A stretch of DNA of 64,000 nt from Steroidobacter gossypii (GTDB lineage Bacteria > Pseudomonadota > Gammaproteobacteria > Steroidobacterales > Steroidobacteraceae), in NCBI RefSeq assembly GCF_016801985.1, contig NZ_JAEVLS010000005.1, positions 186,001 to 250,000 of the forward strand. Direction: 5' to 3'. The stretch's first letter is position 1. Each line of letters begins with the position of its first letter. The notes under the pieces were generated by a model that worked only from the letters and a program-made list of their open reading frames with translations, did no database searches and was not told the origin of the DNA. The position numbers were made by a program, and so were the translations under genes. Shown here in pieces: positions 8,130 to 17,736 of the stretch.

Positions 8130-10787
8130 TCACTGCGCCGGTAGTAAGCCGCGGGCCGGAGTCATGGTTTCATTTGCCAACGCGCGCACCGCTTCAGCTG
8201 TATCCAGACTCAACGCGCGCTGAGCCAGTGAGCGGCAGGCCTCGACGGTGAGCGTGCGGATCAAACTTTTCAGCTGTGGCACCAACGTCGGGACTACGGA
8301 CAACTCACGCACGCCCAGCCCGATAAGGATCGGAACCGCCGCGGGCTCGGACGCGAGTCCGCCACAGACCGCCACCAATTTGTCCTGCTCGTCCGCCGCG
8401 TCGACCGTCATCGCGATCAGATTCAAGACCGCGGGGTGCAGGCCGTCGATTCGATGCGCCAACTCGGCGTGGCCGCGATCCATCGCCAAGGTGTACTGCG
8501 TGAGGTCGTTGGTGCCGATGGAAAGGAAATCCACCTCGCGCACGATGCGCGCGGCGATGACGGCCGATGATGGCGTTTCGACCATCGCACCGACCTGCAC
8601 TGGCTCGTTGATGCTCAACTCACGACGCACTTCGTCGAGCATGCGTCGAACGGCGCGGATTTCTGCCGGGTCCGTGATCATGGGCAGCAGCACGCGGCAT
8701 TGCTCGACCGGGTGCACTCTCAGGATGGCGCGCAATTGCACTCGTAACAGATCGGGCCGCCACAAGCTGGTGCGCACGCCACGGAGGCCCAGCGCTGGGT
8801 TCTCTTCTGCGGGCAGCGGCAGATAAGGAATGGGTTTGTCGCCCCCGATATCCAACGTGCGGATGACCAAAGGCCGACCCTCAAGTGCGCCAGCGATGCC
8901 TTGGTACTGCTGAAGCTGTTCTTCCTCGCTGGGCGCCGAATCGCGCTCGAGGAACAGAAACTCGGTGCGCAGCAGCCCGCATCCTTCCGCGCCGTGCGCG
9001 ACGGCGACTTGCGCTTCGGCGATGGACGCCAGATTGGCGAACACTTCGATGCGCACGCCATCTGCCGTTCGACAATCCACGTGAGCGGCGGCGCGCTCGG
9101 TCTGTTGGCGCTGGCGTCGCTGCGCCAATGTTTGCTCCGCCGCGGCGAGTGCGATTTGATCGGGCGAGATGCTCAAGTTGCCTTGCTCGGCATCGAGCAC
9201 CAGCCATGCGCCGTCTTCAACCGCCAACGCGCCTGGCCCCAATGCGACCAGCGCCGGAACGCCCATCGCGGCAGCCAGAATCGCCACGTGCGATGTGGGG
9301 CCGCCTGCGGCGAGGCAAATGCCTGCCAGCTTGGTGGCGTCCAGCGAAACGAGTTGCGACGGTTTGAGATCTTCGGCCACCAGGATGGCGCGTTCCGGCA
9401 GAGCCGGGATGGCGGTTGGCGCTTCACCATTCAGCGCTAGGAGCACTTGCGACTCGAGATCGATCAAGTCATCGACGCGCTCGGCCATACGGGGATCGCC
9501 GAGCGAACGCAGTGTATCCGCGCTGTCGCGCACGGCGCGACGCCAGGCGAAGGCAGCGCTCTTGCCGCGAGAGATGGTGCGACGAGCGGAGGCAACTAGT
9601 TCCCAGTCGTCGATGAACTCGAGATGAGCGGTGATGACGTCCTTGGCGGCGCCCTGCGAGTGCTGTGCGAGTTGATTCAGACGCGCGCGAACTTCATCGC
9701 GCGCGCGCTCGAACTCGGCGCTCTCGTGACCGATGCCGCGACCGGCCTCGACCACGGCGATCTCCGCTGCCTTCAATGTGACTGCTCGGCCGACCGCCAG
9801 TCCGCGACTGGCGATCACACCGCGCAAGCGCCCGCTCGTCGCCGGCGGCGAATCGTTCGCTTCTCGCCCGGCAAACCCTTCCTTCGCGGCCCGAGTTTGG
9901 CTGGGATCCTGCACGCCCATTTGTCCCCGCTTGCCGAGAGCTTGAGCAGGGTCCTGCGCGCCGGAATAACCTGCCGCAGGCGAGCGCGCCGACTTGGCCC
10001 CGTCGCCCGGTGGGGTGTCAGCCGCATGCGGGGCTTCGGTTATGCCGAGCACCAGTTGTTTCAGGTGCTCGAGCGTAGCGCGAGCGCCCGCGCCGTTTGC
10101 GATGAGCGTCATCTCATCGCCGTGCTTGAGGCCGAGGGCCATCAGCGACACCGCGCTGCGCGCATTCGCTGTCCGTCCGTGCGCCAAAACGCTGATCTCA
10201 GTCGCTTGTGCCTTCGCGAAGTTGGCGATGACTGCCGCCGGCCGCGCATGAATCCCATGCGCCAATGGGACCACAAAGGTCAACGCCTGCTCCTGACCTG
10301 CGCCGCCGGTCGACGCGGACGCCGTATCACCAGCCTCACTCACCACCTTGAACAGCGCATCGCCCACCTCAACGGCCAAGCCAACGCAGGCGTCAGCAAT
10401 GGAGAACCGGTCGCCGTTAGTGATAAGCATCGGCGTGATCAAACTCTTCGCGCCGCGCGCCAGAACGTCGAGATTGAACTTCAGCAGCGGCTGACCTTGC
10501 CGCACGCGCTCGCCGGGTTGCACGAGCGCCTCGAATCCCTCGCCATTCAGCGCTACGGTGTCGATACCGACGTGCAAAAGAATCTCCGCGCCGATATCCG
10601 CGCGCACAGCAACGGCGTGCTTCGAAGCCGCTACCGAAACGATCTCGCCATCGCAGGGCGCATGCAGAGTGTCGCCGGTGGGATCGATGGCGACACCGTC
10701 GCCAAGCAATCGTTGAGCGAACACCTCATCCGGCGTTTCATCGAGCGGCGCGCACCAGCCACTCAACGGTGAATGCAGCGTCAGCAT
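8130..10787 (-). CDS. nagF: Fused PTS EIIA(Glc-type)-HPr-Enzyme I phosphoryl donor
   Basis: About 885 residues carrying three PTS phosphocarriers in order. First is an EIIA of the Crr type (histidine in LLHVGIDTV, about residue 75). Next is HPr (GIHARPAAVIANFAKAQ, active histidine in HARP). Last is Enzyme I (histidine in GGPTSHVAILAAAMGVPA, and the LRTEFLFLERD and IGTNDLTQY motifs). It passes phosphate from PEP to NagE. The ATG at 10787 has GGGAG eight bases upstream; the longer in-frame extension to 10871 would overlap the hexosaminidase gene and is Arg-rich. The same fusion (NagF) is known beside nagE in Pseudomonas. Confidence 0.94.
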   Translation of the reverse strand: MLTLHSPLSGWCAPLDETPDEVFAQRLLGDGVAIDPTGDTLHAPCDGEIVSVAASKHAVAVRADIGAEILLHVGIDTVALNGEGFEALVQPGERVRQGQPLLKFNLDVLARGAKSLITPMLITNGDRFSIADACVGLAVEVGDALFKVVSEAGDTASASTGGAGQEQALTFVVPLAHGIHARPAAVIANFAKAQATEISVLAHGRTANARSAVSLMALGLKHGDEMTLIANGAGARATLEHLKQLVLGITEAPHAADTPPGDGAKSARSPAAGYSGAQDPAQALGKRGQMGVQDPSQTRAAKEGFAGREANDSPPATSGRLRGVIASRGLAVGRAVTLKAAEIAVVEAGRGIGHESAEFERARDEVRARLNQLAQHSQGAAKDVITAHLEFIDDWELVASARRTISRGKSAAFAWRRAVRDSADTLRSLGDPRMAERVDDLIDLESQVLLALNGEAPTAIPALPERAILVAEDLKPSQLVSLDATKLAGICLAAGGPTSHVAILAAAMGVPALVALGPGALAVEDGAWLVLDAEQGNLSISPDQIALAAAEQTLAQRRQRQQTERAAAHVDCRTADGVRIEVFANLASIAEAQVAVAHGAEGCGLLRTEFLFLERDSAPSEEEQLQQYQGIAGALEGRPLVIRTLDIGGDKPIPYLPLPAEENPALGLRGVRTSLWRPDLLRVQLRAILRVHPVEQCRVLLPMITDPAEIRAVRRMLDEVRRELSINEPVQVGAMVETPSSAVIAARIVREVDFLSIGTNDLTQYTLAMDRGHAELAHRIDGLHPAVLNLIAMTVDAADEQDKLVAVCGGLASEPAAVPILIGLGVRELSVVPTLVPQLKSLIRTLTVEACRSLAQRALSLDTAEAVRALANETMTPARGLLPAQ

Positions 10788-10833
10788 GCGGAGGGCTCCC
10801 GCTCGACAGTCATATCGGTAAGATCGCTGTGGT

Positions 10834-12960
10834 TCATTCGGTAGCTGCCGCGGTGGTGGTCTGCAACGCAATCGAATCGATCACCCAGGTGGGATCGATG
10901 CTCTTACGAGTGAACGTGAAACACAGATCGTGCTTACCCTCGCGCGGCGTGATCTGCGCCGGAGGCAACGTAGTCACCGCATGGTTCCCGACCGCCGGCG
11001 CCAACGGCAACACGGCAATGCGCTCGCCTTTGCAATCCCCGATGCGCACTTCCAGCTCGCCAGCCGCGGTCGCGGGCGGAGGCAGCGGGATCTGCTTCAC
11101 CGCGTCTCCAATCTGGAAATTGAACGGCACCTGGCCCACGGCCGCGACCAAAGATTGCACTTTGGAAAGATCCGCGTCCTTGAACACCCAGCACGGATCC
11201 AGGATATCCACCAGGAACACCGCGCGGTCGCCCGTCACCGGCGCATCGTCTTCCAGCGACAAACGAATCTTGTCGCTGCACAACGCCAACTCGTGACTGC
11301 TACGTCGGAAAGGATCGAGAGAGCGCGGCGGCAGCGCTTCTGCATAGCGCACGTCGAGCGCTCTATAACGTTCGAGCTGCGCCGGCAAGCGCGCTGAGAA
11401 GCTGGCCCAATCCTTCACCGGCGACCACGCCACCTCGGCGAGCGCGGCAGCGCGCGGGAAAGTCATGAGTTCAACCCGCTCGAGCGTGCGGATGTGCTCG
11501 ACCCAAATATTCGCCTGCACGCCGAGAATGTGCTTGCGCTGCTCTTCATTCAAAGCCGCCGGCACGGGATCGAAGGCGTACACCTCCTCGGTTGTCACTA
11601 CGCTCGCGCGACCTGGCAGCGTGGGCAGATCTACCGGACGGCGGTCGAAATATAACGTCGGCTGAGGCGACAACACTGTGTCGTGCCCCGCCGTCGCCGC
11701 AGCCACCGCACCGTCGATGCCTCGCCACGACATCACCGTGGCTTTCGGCGGAAGGCCGCCCTCGAGAATCTCATCCCATCCGATCAAGCGGCGGCCCTGG
11801 CTGCTCAAAAACGTTTCCATGCGCTTGATGAAATAGCTCTGCATTTCATGCTCGTCTTTCAGCCCGAGCTCGCGCATGCGAGCCTGCACGCGAGCGGACG
11901 CTTTCCATTGATCCTTGACCGCTTCGTCGCCGCCGACGTGAATGTATTCACTCGGGAACAGCGCGATCACCTCCGCCAGCACGTCCTGCAGAAACTGGAA
12001 CGTGCTTTCTTCGACGTTGAACAGATTGGGATAGACACCCCAATCCGCGGGCACCTGCGTAGAGGGTCGATCGATCACCGCCAGCTGCGGATACGCCGCG
12101 ATGGCGGCGCTCGCATGTCCCGGCATGTCGATTTCTGGAACGATGGTGATATTTCGGTCTTTCGCATAGGCGACGATCTCCCGCACCTCCTCCTGCGAAT
12201 AAAAACCGCCGTACAGGCGAGGCTTGCCGGTGCCGGGATCGATATCGGCCGCAGGAGCTGCGCCGGCCGGCACGCGCCACGCACCGACTTCAGTGAGACG
12301 CGGATATTTCTTGATCTCCAGTCGCCAGGCTTGATCGTCGGTCAAATGCCAATGCAGCACATTGAACTTATGCAGCGCCATGACATCGATGAATTTGCGA
12401 ATGAACTCCGGCGGCTGGTAGTGGCGCGCCGAGTCGAGCATCAAACCCCGCCAGCTGAAGCGTGGCGAATCCTCGATCGTCACAACGGGCAACACGAGGC
12501 CGCCATCGCGCTTGCTCATGAGCTGCCACAGCGTCACTGCACCATAGAACAGGCCACGTGAATCGCCGGCGGAAATCACGACTCGCTCGGGAGATGAAAC
12601 AAGCGAATATCGTTCGCCCCCACTCCCATCGGCGGACAGCTCGAAACGAATGGCTTTGGCGCCAGGATTGTTGCCCACCTCGCCAGCCCCGGCGTTCAGA
12701 CCGCCGCCATGAGTCCGCTGCACCAGATCGATCAAATAGCCGCCGAGCCGCTCACCCTCCACGCCATCGCCAAACTCCAGGCGCGTCTCGTCATCGAGGA
12801 CGAACTCACCGGCGCGCTGCTCGATTTTGCTGGGCGCAGGAATCACGGAGACGAGCGCCGACGCGCGTGAAGGCGACTTCGGAGAGTCACCGCAGCCAGC
12901 CAGCATGAGGGCGGCCAGCAGCCCGATGACAGTTCGCTTCGCAGCAGCCGTTTGGTCCAT
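10834..12960 (-). CDS. Beta-N-acetylhexosaminidase, GH20, lipoprotein
   Basis: 708-residue glycoside hydrolase family 20 enzyme that releases terminal GlcNAc (or GalNAc) from chitooligosaccharides or glycans by substrate-assisted catalysis. A lipoprotein signal with lipobox LAGC anchors it. An N-terminal GH20b-like domain is followed by the TIM barrel, with VPEIDMPGHASAAIAAYP and the catalytic pair in HVGGDEAVKDQW. The C-terminus has a beta-rich addition. It sits between the TonB receptor and the PTS genes, so it probably supplies monomers for uptake in the periplasm or at the cell surface. Confidence 0.94.
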   Translation of the reverse strand: MDQTAAAKRTVIGLLAALMLAGCGDSPKSPSRASALVSVIPAPSKIEQRAGEFVLDDETRLEFGDGVEGERLGGYLIDLVQRTHGGGLNAGAGEVGNNPGAKAIRFELSADGSGGERYSLVSSPERVVISAGDSRGLFYGAVTLWQLMSKRDGGLVLPVVTIEDSPRFSWRGLMLDSARHYQPPEFIRKFIDVMALHKFNVLHWHLTDDQAWRLEIKKYPRLTEVGAWRVPAGAAPAADIDPGTGKPRLYGGFYSQEEVREIVAYAKDRNITIVPEIDMPGHASAAIAAYPQLAVIDRPSTQVPADWGVYPNLFNVEESTFQFLQDVLAEVIALFPSEYIHVGGDEAVKDQWKASARVQARMRELGLKDEHEMQSYFIKRMETFLSSQGRRLIGWDEILEGGLPPKATVMSWRGIDGAVAAATAGHDTVLSPQPTLYFDRRPVDLPTLPGRASVVTTEEVYAFDPVPAALNEEQRKHILGVQANIWVEHIRTLERVELMTFPRAAALAEVAWSPVKDWASFSARLPAQLERYRALDVRYAEALPPRSLDPFRRSSHELALCSDKIRLSLEDDAPVTGDRAVFLVDILDPCWVFKDADLSKVQSLVAAVGQVPFNFQIGDAVKQIPLPPPATAAGELEVRIGDCKGERIAVLPLAPAVGNHAVTTLPPAQITPREGKHDLCFTFTRKSIDPTWVIDSIALQTTTAAATE

Positions 12961-13087
12961 ACGTGAATACTTCGGCTAGGGGCGGCGCCGACGCGGTCCG
13001 CTCATGGATGAACCGGGATGAACTGGCACGACTTTACTGCGCGCAGCAGGACGTGCGCGAGGGTCTTGCCATCACGAGCCCGGATCC

Positions 13088-13109
13088 GGGCCGCGGAGAT
13101 CCGCGGCCC
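13088..13109 (-). terminator. GC-rich hairpin after the TonB receptor gene
   Basis: Stem of 9-10 bp (13088-13097 with 13100-13109) directly after the receptor stop. There is no U-tract on the minus strand, so it may act as an RNA-stabilising or attenuating intercistronic hairpin rather than a full stop before the hexosaminidase gene. Confidence 0.4.
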
Positions 13110-13118
13110 GGCCGTCGC

Positions 13119-15713
13119 TTACAGGGCGAAGCGCACGCCGGCGAAGTACCGGCGGCCGTTCTTGTAGAGGTTCAGCAGTCTGCTTTCCTCGCCGGCGTAC
13201 TCGTAGTGAGTCTCGTCCAGCATGTTCAGCACCTGCGCCGTCAGCTCGATGTTGTCGGTCACACGCCAGCCGAACGAGCCGTCGAGCTGCGCGTATTCGT
13301 CGGTTGTGACCGCCACCCCGTTGCGACCGATCTCACGGAAGTACTTGGAACGCCAGCCGTAGGTGAGACGGGCGTTGATGGTGCCGTTGTCGTAGTACGG
13401 CGTGAGATTGATGGTGTGCTTGGAGCTGAACGGAAGCTGCAAACCTTCATCCGTGCTGCCGTCGGCATAGGTGTAGTTGGCCTGCAGGCCGAAGTCGCCC
13501 CACAGCCGCGTCTGATAAGTGAGCTCCGAGCCCTGGATCTCGCCACCGGCGCCGTTGCGCGGACGCGAGACATCGAACGTTTCGATCTGGCCCGAGTTGG
13601 TGTCGAACTGCTGCTCGGGCGAGGACTGACGCACGATGAAGGAACGCACATCCTTATAGAACAACGTCATCGCGAGCAGGCCTTCTTCGCCCAGATACCA
13701 TTCGGCCGACACGTCGAAGTTGCTGGCGCGATAGGGATCGAGGTTGGGATTGCCGCCGTTGCCGGAGTTGGTGGTGTTGTCCAGCTCCAGGAACGAGGCG
13801 AGATCGGCGAAGTTGGCGCGAGCCAACGTGCGTGAAGCCGACAAGCGCACCACCACGTCATCCGCCACGTCCATCGCGAAGTTAAAGCTCGGCAGGAAAT
13901 CGTTGTAGTCGCTCGAGAACGAGTTCGGCACGAACACGCCGCCACCAATGCCGGTCGAGCCGCGGCTGAGCTGATCGGTCATCACGTAACGCAGACCGAG
14001 GTTGCCGCGGAAACCTTCACCGTTGAAGTTGAACTGCGTGTAAGCGCTGGTGATTTCCTCTTCCACGTTGAACGCGGCGTTGGGGAACTCGGTGAACACG
14101 CCCACACCCAGCGGGGTCGGCGGCGAGGTGAACGGATTGACCAGGGGCGCGCCCGCTACGAAGTTCTCCAAGGCGCTGCGATCCACGGTCCGCCAGCGCT
14201 CCAACCCGGAGTTCGCATCCGCACCGCTGAGCATGTTTCCTGGGGTGAGGCCACCGGCGAAGTCGGCCAGGCCCAGCCCTGCCAGGGCGCTGCCGGCGAT
14301 GTTGCCGAGACGCGCCTGCTGATCGGTCTTGTGCTCGCGATACTTGGCGCCGAACTGCCACTGCTTGATTGGGCCCCAGTTGAGCTCTCGCGTGAAGTCG
14401 ACCTGCACGTATTGCTCTTCATCGTGCGTCGGCTGCTGGCGCGACTGGCCGAAGCCGATGCCCGGCATGGAAGCGGGATTGGTCGGATCGTTGGCGAACG
14501 TGACCGAGGCGCGCTCGTTGCCGATGTCGTAACTGAAGCCGCCTACCGCCTCGTACTCCAAGAAATATTGCTGCTGGGTGCCGCCGTCCGCTTCGGTGGT
14601 GCCGATGGTCGCACTGCCGCTCCAGCCATCGCCGCGCCAGTCGGCCTTGAGGTCGACAGCATATGTTTCGACTTCCGAACGCCGCGAGATGGCATCCAGC
14701 AACGTCAGGCCGTTGGAGAAATCGGCGGACGTGATCAAGCCATTCTGGACCGTGGCACGCGTCATGTTCGGCGCCGACAACCCGTGACCGAAGAACGCGT
14801 AGCGGCTCTGGTTGTAATTGTCGTACTCGGCGTTGACGAACAGACCGGTGAGATTCAGCTCGAAGCTATCGCTCGGCTTCAACTGCACGCCAAGCGTGCC
14901 GCTGGTGCGCTTACGCTCCTGCACGAACAGCGCCGAGTTGATCGCGTTGGGGAACACTGCATCGGGATCGGACACGACGCTGGAAGGAACACCGGCCGCG
15001 CCCGCGGTCGGATAACTGAACGTCTCGATGCCATGGCGGGTCAGTTCCTCTTCGGACTGCAGCGCCGTGATCAGGACACCAAAGGTGTCGGCGTCGTTCT
15101 TCCAGCTATACAACGCCGAGTAGTTCGGCGCGCCCTCTTCGGCGCGATCGTTGTATGCATAGTCGAGCGACGTGCGCAGCGTACCGGCGGGCAAATCGAT
15201 CGGCCGGCGAGAATGCAGGATCACCGTGCCGCCGATGCTGCCTTCGTCGATGCGCGCCTCGGGGCTCTTATAAACCTCGATGCGTTCGACGATCTCGGGC
15301 GCAAGCAGCGTGTAATTGAAGGTGCGGCCGGGCGAGTCCAGGATGAACCAATCGGCCGAGGCCACCGTCTGGCCATTGAGCAGGGTGCGATTCAACGCCG
15401 GGTCCGTGCCACGGATGCTGACGCGCTCGCCCTGGCCGAACTGACGATCGATATTGATGCCGGGCACGTGAGACAACGATTCGGCGGCGTTCTTGTCGGG
15501 GAACTTGCCCATGTCCTCGGCCGAGATGGCGTCGACAATGGCGCTGGATTCGCGCTTGGTCTCCACCGACTGTCGCAAGCTGCCGCGAATGCCCGAGACG
15601 ACCACCTCCTCGATGCCGGCGCCCTCCGTCGATTGGTTTTGCGCCTCCGCGACGTGCTGGAATAACGCCAGCGAGACCGCGGCACCGATCAGAGTCGTGC
15701 GTTTCTTGCTCAT
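13119..15713 (-). CDS. TonB-dependent receptor, probable chitooligosaccharide/GlcNAc uptake
   Basis: 864-residue outer-membrane receptor. It has a signal peptide ending near VAEAQ, then a TonB-box-like segment GIEEVVVSGIRGSLRQS, a plug domain (MGKFPDKNAAESLSHVPGI), a 22-strand barrel, and the terminal aromatic strand YFAGVRFAL. This is the TIGR01782-like carbohydrate branch. The ATG at 15713 follows AGGGGTAGGGAGC; upstream in-frame codons to 15803 cross the operator region and are rejected. It heads the minus-strand sugar arm and is divergent from the GntR regulator. The substrate is inferred from the nag neighbours. Confidence 0.92.
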   Translation of the reverse strand: MSKKRTTLIGAAVSLALFQHVAEAQNQSTEGAGIEEVVVSGIRGSLRQSVETKRESSAIVDAISAEDMGKFPDKNAAESLSHVPGINIDRQFGQGERVSIRGTDPALNRTLLNGQTVASADWFILDSPGRTFNYTLLAPEIVERIEVYKSPEARIDEGSIGGTVILHSRRPIDLPAGTLRTSLDYAYNDRAEEGAPNYSALYSWKNDADTFGVLITALQSEEELTRHGIETFSYPTAGAAGVPSSVVSDPDAVFPNAINSALFVQERKRTSGTLGVQLKPSDSFELNLTGLFVNAEYDNYNQSRYAFFGHGLSAPNMTRATVQNGLITSADFSNGLTLLDAISRRSEVETYAVDLKADWRGDGWSGSATIGTTEADGGTQQQYFLEYEAVGGFSYDIGNERASVTFANDPTNPASMPGIGFGQSRQQPTHDEEQYVQVDFTRELNWGPIKQWQFGAKYREHKTDQQARLGNIAGSALAGLGLADFAGGLTPGNMLSGADANSGLERWRTVDRSALENFVAGAPLVNPFTSPPTPLGVGVFTEFPNAAFNVEEEITSAYTQFNFNGEGFRGNLGLRYVMTDQLSRGSTGIGGGVFVPNSFSSDYNDFLPSFNFAMDVADDVVVRLSASRTLARANFADLASFLELDNTTNSGNGGNPNLDPYRASNFDVSAEWYLGEEGLLAMTLFYKDVRSFIVRQSSPEQQFDTNSGQIETFDVSRPRNGAGGEIQGSELTYQTRLWGDFGLQANYTYADGSTDEGLQLPFSSKHTINLTPYYDNGTINARLTYGWRSKYFREIGRNGVAVTTDEYAQLDGSFGWRVTDNIELTAQVLNMLDETHYEYAGEESRLLNLYKNGRRYFAGVRFAL

Positions 15714-15744
15714 GCTCCCTACCCCTGTGATGTTTTTGATCGGA

Positions 15745-15762
15745 CCAATATGGGTCCAATAT
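15745..15762. promoter_or_regulatory. Candidate GntR (NagQ) operator, direct repeat, receptor side
   Basis: CCAATAT occurs at 15745-15751 and again at 15756-15762, an exact 11-bp period. It sits about 30-50 bp upstream of the TonB receptor start. The reverse strand reads TTGG-type half sites like those at 15873-15891. Confidence 0.55.
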
Positions 15763-15872
15763 AGTACCAGTCCGGCCGAAATGCCAAGCCCCGTCAATAC
15801 CATTTTTGTTTAGGTGAGTTTTCGGCCGTATTTCCAGTGAGTTAAGCACGATCCGATGAACTGTTGTCTGGT

Positions 15873-15891
15873 CATTGGTATTGCATTGGTA
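15873..15891. promoter_or_regulatory. Candidate GntR (NagQ) operator, direct repeat, regulator side
   Basis: CATTGGTA at 15873-15880 is repeated at 15884-15891, an 11-bp period that gives TGGTATT, four bases, then TGGTAGC. From memory this matches the direct-repeat TGGTATT boxes described for NagQ in Xanthomonas. It lies 75 bp upstream of the GntR gene, which suggests autoregulation. A further inverted TGGTATTG half site is at 15794-15801. Confidence 0.6.
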
Positions 15892-15964
15892 GCATTCCAA
15901 TGGCATCTTGCTGCCCCACAACCGAACACAACAGCCCCGCACGCCGTACCTTGAGGAGAGGGCA

Positions 15965-16708
15965 TTGACGCCGCTGTCCGAGCACCTGCAGCCACTCGAC
16001 GAAGCCAGCACCCTGCCGCTGTATCAGCAGTTGCAACGCAAGCTCCGGGTGGCCATCGAAAACCGCGTCCTGGGAGCGGACGACGCCTTGCCGCCGGAGC
16101 GCGACCTGGCCGAGGAACTGAACGTTTCCCGCATCACGGTGCGCAAGGCCATCGACGGCCTGGTGGAAGAAGGCTTGCTGATTCGCAAGCAAGGCTCGGG
16201 CACGTTCGTCACCAACCGGGTCGAGAAAAATTTCGCCAAGTTGACTTCGTTCTCTGAAGACATGCGCGCACGCGGACGCAAGCCTCGCAGCGTTTGGCTC
16301 GATCGCGCCGCTGGCGCCGTGACTCCTGGCGAGTCGCTGACCTTGCGCTCCAGCCCGGGCACTCCGGTCTATCGTTTCAGCCGAATCCGGTATGCCGACG
16401 ACGCGCCGATGGCGCTCGAGTACGCGACCGTACTGGCCGACTGCCTGCCCTCGGTGGAGTCGGTGGAAACATCGTTGTACGAAGCCTTGGAACGCACTGG
16501 CAATCGGCCGGTGCGAGCGCTGCAGAGATTGCGCGCCGTATTGCTGACTGCCGAGCAGGCGCAGCTGTTGAAAGCACAGGAGAAAGATGCGGGCCTGCTG
16601 GTCGAGCGCGTCGGCTTTCTCAAGGACGGCCGCGCCGTCGAGTTCTCACAATCGTTCTACCGCGGCGATATCTATGATTTCGTCGCCGAGCTCAACGCAT
16701 CGTCATGA
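15965..16708 (+). CDS. nagQ: GntR/HutC-family transcriptional regulator of GlcNAc use
   Basis: 247-residue regulator. The N-terminal winged helix reads LPPERDLAEELNVSRITVRK, followed by the HutC-type wing GSGTFV and a UTRA ligand-binding domain that normally senses a sugar phosphate such as GlcNAc-6-P. The TTG at 15965 follows GAGGAGAGG with good spacing and fits the family N-terminus; an upstream TTG at 15908 is possible but lacks a ribosome site. The last four bases overlap nagB-II. It is divergent from the TonB receptor, with direct-repeat operators on both sides of the shared region. Confidence 0.9.
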   Translation: MTPLSEHLQPLDEASTLPLYQQLQRKLRVAIENRVLGADDALPPERDLAEELNVSRITVRKAIDGLVEEGLLIRKQGSGTFVTNRVEKNFAKLTSFSEDMRARGRKPRSVWLDRAAGAVTPGESLTLRSSPGTPVYRFSRIRYADDAPMALEYATVLADCLPSVESVETSLYEALERTGNRPVRALQRLRAVLLTAEQAQLLKAQEKDAGLLVERVGFLKDGRAVEFSQSFYRGDIYDFVAELNASS

Positions 16709-17736
16709 CCACGGGCATGGACAGTCGGATGTACCTTGAAGCCGCGCAGGCACCCAAGGTGGTGCGCGGTCAGTTGGAAAACAATGCCGACATCAGCCGT
16801 CGCATCGGCGCGCTGTTGCGAGAAATGAATCCTCGCGCAGTTGTCACTTGCGCGCGCGGCAGCTCGGATCATGCGGCCACCTTCGCCAAGTACCTGATCG
16901 AATCGCACACCAAGCTACTGACTACATCGGCTGCACCTTCCCTGAGCTCGCTCTACGATGCGCAACCTGACATGCGCGGCGTGGTGTTTCTGGTGATCTC
17001 ACAATCGGGCAAGAGCCCCGATCTGCTCGCCTCGGCCGAGAACGCCAAACGAAACGGCGCGTGCGTCATCGCGTTGTGCAACACGCCTGACTCGCCGCTC
17101 ACGCAATTGGCGGACCACTCGCTGCCGCTGCATGCAGGCCCGGAGACCAGCGTCGCCGCGACCAAGTCCTATATCGCTTCGCTCAGCGCCATCGTGCATC
17201 TGGTGGCCTGCTGGACGACGGATCAAACATTGCTCGGCTCGCTGATGCGCGCGCCGGAACAGCTGGCACAAGCCTGGGATCTGGATTGGCGCGCAGCGCT
17301 GCCCGTCTTGCAGCAAGCCAACAACCTGTTCGTGCTCGGCCGCGGCTATGGGCTGGGCGTCGCGCAAGAGGCGGCGCTGAAGTTCAAAGAAACCTGCGGC
17401 CTGCATGCCGAAGCGTTCAGTACGGCCGAAGTCAAACATGGCCCGATGGCGCTGGTCGGCCGCGGGTTCCCCGTGCTGATGCTGTCGCAAAACGATGAGA
17501 GCCGCGCCGGCATCGAAAAGCTCGCGACCGAATTCGTTCAGCGCGGCGCGGATGTGCTGCTCGCCGGCCCAAAGGTGCCGGATGCGATTGCGCTGCCGAC
17601 GATCGCCTCGCACGCGGTGATCGAGCCGTTGCTGATGGTGCAAAGTTTCTATCGGATGGTTGCGTCACTCGCGCCCGCACGCGGTCTCGACCCGGATCGT
17701 CCACCGCATCTGAACAAAGTGACCGAGACTTTGTAA
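16705..17736 (+). CDS. nagB-II: Glucosamine-6-phosphate deaminase, SIS type (NagB-II)
   Basis: 343 residues with two SIS domains, resembling the isomerase half of GlmS without its glutaminase domain. Visible motifs are CARGSSDHAATFAKYLIE and SQSGKSPDLL in SIS1, and GRGYGLGVAQEAALKFKE with AEVKHGPMALV in SIS2. In nag operons of this type the protein converts glucosamine-6-phosphate to fructose-6-phosphate and ammonia, replacing classical NagB. The ATGA overlap with the GntR gene and the one-base overlap with nagA show a tight operon. Confidence 0.92.
   Translation: MTTGMDSRMYLEAAQAPKVVRGQLENNADISRRIGALLREMNPRAVVTCARGSSDHAATFAKYLIESHTKLLTTSAAPSLSSLYDAQPDMRGVVFLVISQSGKSPDLLASAENAKRNGACVIALCNTPDSPLTQLADHSLPLHAGPETSVAATKSYIASLSAIVHLVACWTTDQTLLGSLMRAPEQLAQAWDLDWRAALPVLQQANNLFVLGRGYGLGVAQEAALKFKETCGLHAEAFSTAEVKHGPMALVGRGFPVLMLSQNDESRAGIEKLATEFVQRGADVLLAGPKVPDAIALPTIASHAVIEPLLMVQSFYRMVASLAPARGLDPDRPPHLNKVTETL

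Noticed and set aside
14331-15665. 444-codon plus-strand open frame opposite the TonB receptor
   Set aside because: It is fully antisense to a receptor gene with clear plug and barrel motifs and has no recognisable product.
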